Source: Geobacillus vulcani PSS1
Lineage (GTDB): Bacteria; Bacillota; Bacilli; Bacillales; Anoxybacillaceae
NCBI RefSeq assembly: GCF_000733845.1
Contig: NZ_JPOI01000001.1
Location: forward strand, 2,791,001-2,855,000
Length of the DNA: 64,000 bases
Direction of reading: 5' to 3'
The notes beneath the pieces are model-generated. The model was not told the origin of the DNA, did not search any database, and saw only the letters and a program-made list of their open reading frames with translations. The translations under genes and the position numbers were made by a program. This document shows positions 61,911 to 64,000 of the stretch, piece by piece (positions within the stretch are counted from its first letter, which is position 1; each line of letters starts with the position of its first letter).

Positions 61911-63350
61911 TCAGCGCCTCAACTTTTCGACAATATCGCGGGCGATCCAGACGCCGCAGGCGCTCGCCTGTGCCAAACCGCGCGTAATCCCCGCGCCGTC
62001 GCCGCCGACATACAGCCCGGCAATTTCCGTTTCAAAACGGTCGTTCAGCTTCGGGCGCGCCGAGTAAAATTTCGCTTCGACTCCATAGAATAACGTATGC
62101 TCAGAGGCAAGCCCCGGAGTGACATGGTTGAGCGCCTCCGTCATTTCGATCAAGCTTTTCATCGTGTTGTACGGCAAAACGAGGCCTAAATCGCCCGGCA
62201 CCGCTTCTTTTAACGTCGGTTCGATGAACCCTTCTTTTATGCGCTTTTCCGTCGAGCGCCTTCCTTTGAGGATGTCGCCGTATTTTTGCACGATGATGCC
62301 GCCGTTGGACAAAGCGTTCGCCAGCCGAGAAATTTCATGGGCGTATTCGTTCGGCTTGTCAAATGGATCGGAAAACTTATGTGAAACAAGAAGGGCAAAG
62401 TTCGTGTTGTTGCTGCCGAGTTTTGGATCCTTGTACGCGTGGCCGTTGGCGAGCATAATGCCGGAGTGATTTTCCACCACGACGTGTCCGGACGGGTTGC
62501 TGCAAAACGTGCGCACTTGCGTTCCAACCGACGTGTTGAAAATGAATTTTCCTTCATACAGATGTTCGTTAATTTCTTGCATGACGATGTTCGATGTTTC
62601 CACACGCACTCCGATGTCAACCTGATTGTTGATCATCCGCAAACGGCGCTTGCGCAAGATTTTGCTCAGCCAAACCGAGCCGTCGCGCCCCGGAGCGATG
62701 ACGACTTTTTCCGCTGTCAACGTTTCTCCGTTTTTCAGCACAACGCCTTTCACTCGATGGCCGCTCTCCGTCCGCTCGGTCACGATATCATCCACTTCCG
62801 TTGTAAAGCGCATCGCGATCCGCTCGCGCAAATATTCAAAAATGCTTTTTAAAATTTCCAAGTTTTGTTCGGTGCCTAAATGACGGACATAGGCGCGCAA
62901 TAGCTTCAATCCGGCCGCATAGGCGCGCCGCTCGATCTCTTTCACTTTGTCCGTCATCGGGTCGGTGATCGATGTCGTCGCTCCGTGCTTCAAGTTGATC
63001 TCATCGACATAGCGGATGAGCTCAAGTACAGTCGAAGCTGGCAAATAGTCGGTCATCCAGCCGCCGAATTCGCTCGTGATGTTGAACTTGCCGTCCGAAT
63101 ACGCCCCCGCTCCACCGAAGCCGTTCGTGATCGAACAGGCCGGCACACAGCCGGCGTAATCTTTTTTTCCGGCCGGCGGCGGGCATTTCTCAATTTTTTT
63201 CTGTAAAATCGGACAGTTGCGCTTATAGATATCATGCCCTTTATCAATCAAGAGCACGTTCGCTCCAGGCAGTTTGAGCGTCAGTTCGTAGCAAGTGAAA
63301 ATGCCGGCCGGCCCGGCGCCGACCACGATGACATCATAATGATTGTTCAT
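61911..63350 (-). CDS. FAD-dependent oxidoreductase
   Basis: The protein of 479 residues has an N-terminal FAD-binding motif (YDVIVVGAGPAGIFTCYEL), cysteine-containing segments around residues 45-75 (KRNCPIL, CPPPAGKKDYAGCVPACS) and a C-terminal FAD-contact segment (GLYVGGDGAGITRGLAQASA). It resembles uncharacterised dehydrogenases annotated as FAD-dependent, also found in archaea. Substrate unknown. GGGGGATGG precedes ATG 63350; the frame open to 63563 covers the promoter region of the divergent gene and is rejected. Confidence 0.82.
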   Translation of the reverse strand: MNNHYDVIVVGAGPAGIFTCYELTLKLPGANVLLIDKGHDIYKRNCPILQKKIEKCPPPAGKKDYAGCVPACSITNGFGGAGAYSDGKFNITSEFGGWMTDYLPASTVLELIRYVDEINLKHGATTSITDPMTDKVKEIERRAYAAGLKLLRAYVRHLGTEQNLEILKSIFEYLRERIAMRFTTEVDDIVTERTESGHRVKGVVLKNGETLTAEKVVIAPGRDGSVWLSKILRKRRLRMINNQVDIGVRVETSNIVMQEINEHLYEGKFIFNTSVGTQVRTFCSNPSGHVVVENHSGIMLANGHAYKDPKLGSNNTNFALLVSHKFSDPFDKPNEYAHEISRLANALSNGGIIVQKYGDILKGRRSTEKRIKEGFIEPTLKEAVPGDLGLVLPYNTMKSLIEMTEALNHVTPGLASEHTLFYGVEAKFYSARPKLNDRFETEIAGLYVGGDGAGITRGLAQASACGVWIARDIVEKLRR

Positions 63351-63528
63351 GATCCATCCCCCATTTCTCAAGTTCCATTCGAAAGTATACGGAACATTTG
63401 GCGGTTCGTCAAGGAAAACACGAACTTTAACACCGAATATAACAAGAAATGTTCGATAAAATAGAGATTTGTATAAAGCTAAAAAAATTGATATGGTGAT
63501 AGAGAATGAATAGCAGGGAGGGAAAGGA

Positions 63529-64000
63529 ATGCGGTTTTTCGTGAAACATTTTCTGAACGGCATGCTGACAATCGTGCCGATTTTACTCGCCGTCTACCTG
63601 TGCTACAAAGTGTTCACCGTTTTGGATGGGTTGCTTGGTCAATATGTCCGTCCGTATTTGGATGGCCGCTACATTCCCGGCCTAGGCCTATTGGCGACTG
63701 TTGCGCTCATTACCGTCTGCGGTTGGCTGTCGACGCAATACATAAGCGGCCGCCTGATTCGATTGATCGATCGGTTGCTTGAAAGCATTCCCTTGATGAA
63801 AACGGTTTATTCCGTGGCCAAAGATACAATCGCTTCCTTCGTCGGAGAAAAACGATCGTTTTCGCAAGTTGTGCTCGTTACCATGCCGGAAAGCGGCTGG
63901 AAATGCCTCGGTTTCATGACGATGGATGATGTCGGTGCTTGGCACGATCCTCTCGCCGACTACGTCGCCGTCTATATCCCACAGACGTTTCAAGTCGCCG
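63529..64000 (+). CDS. DUF502 membrane protein, partial at the window end
   Basis: The first 157 residues are present: two membrane segments (LNGMLTIVPILLAVYLCYKV and LGLLATVALITVCGWLS) followed by the conserved RLIDRLLESIPLMKTVYSVA and the soluble part with PESGWKCLGFMT. The family is widespread and uncharacterised, probably in the cell membrane. GGGAGGGAAAGG precedes ATG 63529. The gene continues past 64000. Confidence 0.82.
   Translation, partial: MRFFVKHFLNGMLTIVPILLAVYLCYKVFTVLDGLLGQYVRPYLDGRYIPGLGLLATVALITVCGWLSTQYISGRLIRLIDRLLESIPLMKTVYSVAKDTIASFVGEKRSFSQVVLVTMPESGWKCLGFMTMDDVGAWHDPLADYVAVYIPQTFQVA

Noticed and set aside
1..64000. CRISPR arrays, rRNA, tRNA and prophage genes
   Set aside because: I looked for regular direct repeats, tRNA-like cloverleaf ends and phage structural genes and saw none. 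The only mobile DNA recognised is the IS605-type material and the CTAGAAG repeats.

Overview
The window looks like a chromosome segment of a thermophilic, spore-forming Bacillaceae bacterium, most likely Geobacillus or a close relative. The reasons are the fairly GC-rich coding sequence, strong Bacillus-type ribosome binding sites, two tricistronic spore-germinant-receptor operons, KinB-type sporulation kinase, YjcZ-type spore micropeptides, the yodJ-deoD-yodL-yozD-yodN-yozE neighbourhood known from Bacillus subtilis, and IS200/IS605-type mobile DNA. No rRNA or tRNA gene and no CRISPR array were seen. The genus call is inference.

Layout. 0-4.5 kb: a coiled-coil protein, a flavin monooxygenase gene split by a 1,455 bp tnpB-only insertion element, and a MOSC protein. 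4.5-8.1 kb: a heterodimeric ABC exporter. 8.3-10.7 kb: a PP2C phosphatase / anti-sigma kinase / STAS antagonist module. 10.9-23.2 kb: two germinant-receptor operons (A-C-B on minus, B-A-C on plus) enclosing a GntR-controlled ABC transporter and a YetF-type membrane protein. 23.2-29.4 kb: a decayed fosmidomycin-resistance-type exporter, KinB, an SDR enzyme, several small proteins and a class A penicillin-binding protein. 29.5-32.4 kb: a MarR-EmrA-EmrB efflux operon with its promoter and operator. 32.8-41.6 kb: a complete leucine/isovalerate degradation operon (acyl-CoA dehydrogenase, acyl-CoA synthetase, biotin carboxylase, biotin carrier, HMG-CoA lyase, enoyl-CoA hydratase, carboxyltransferase) with an upstream TetR regulator and two palindromic operators.

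41.8-51 kb: small zinc-ribbon protein, GNAT protein, ilvA, an MFS fragment, a PAS histidine kinase, a MATE exporter, a DUF1028 gene broken by an amber codon, three YjcZ-like micropeptides and RarD. 51-60.4 kb: paired palindromic repeats, CorA, a CDF metal exporter, a methyltransferase, yodJ-deoD, a structured IS605-like element without a transposase, then yodL, a YppC-like protein, yozD, yodN and yozE. 60.7-64 kb: bioB with a BirA-type operator, an FAD oxidoreductase, and the start of a DUF502 membrane protein cut by the window edge.

Much of the content is sporulation and germination machinery plus housekeeping metabolism. The most unusual signals are the mobile DNA: a scarless insertion by a tnpB-only element whose nuclease appears to have a displaced RuvC glutamate and no zinc-ribbon cysteines; a second, protein-less element sharing its left-end hairpin and folding into many hairpins; and a family of about 80-140 bp repeats ending in CTAGAAG...CTTCTAG. 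Starts were moved inward from the longest open frame wherever a clear Shine-Dalgarno sequence supported it.
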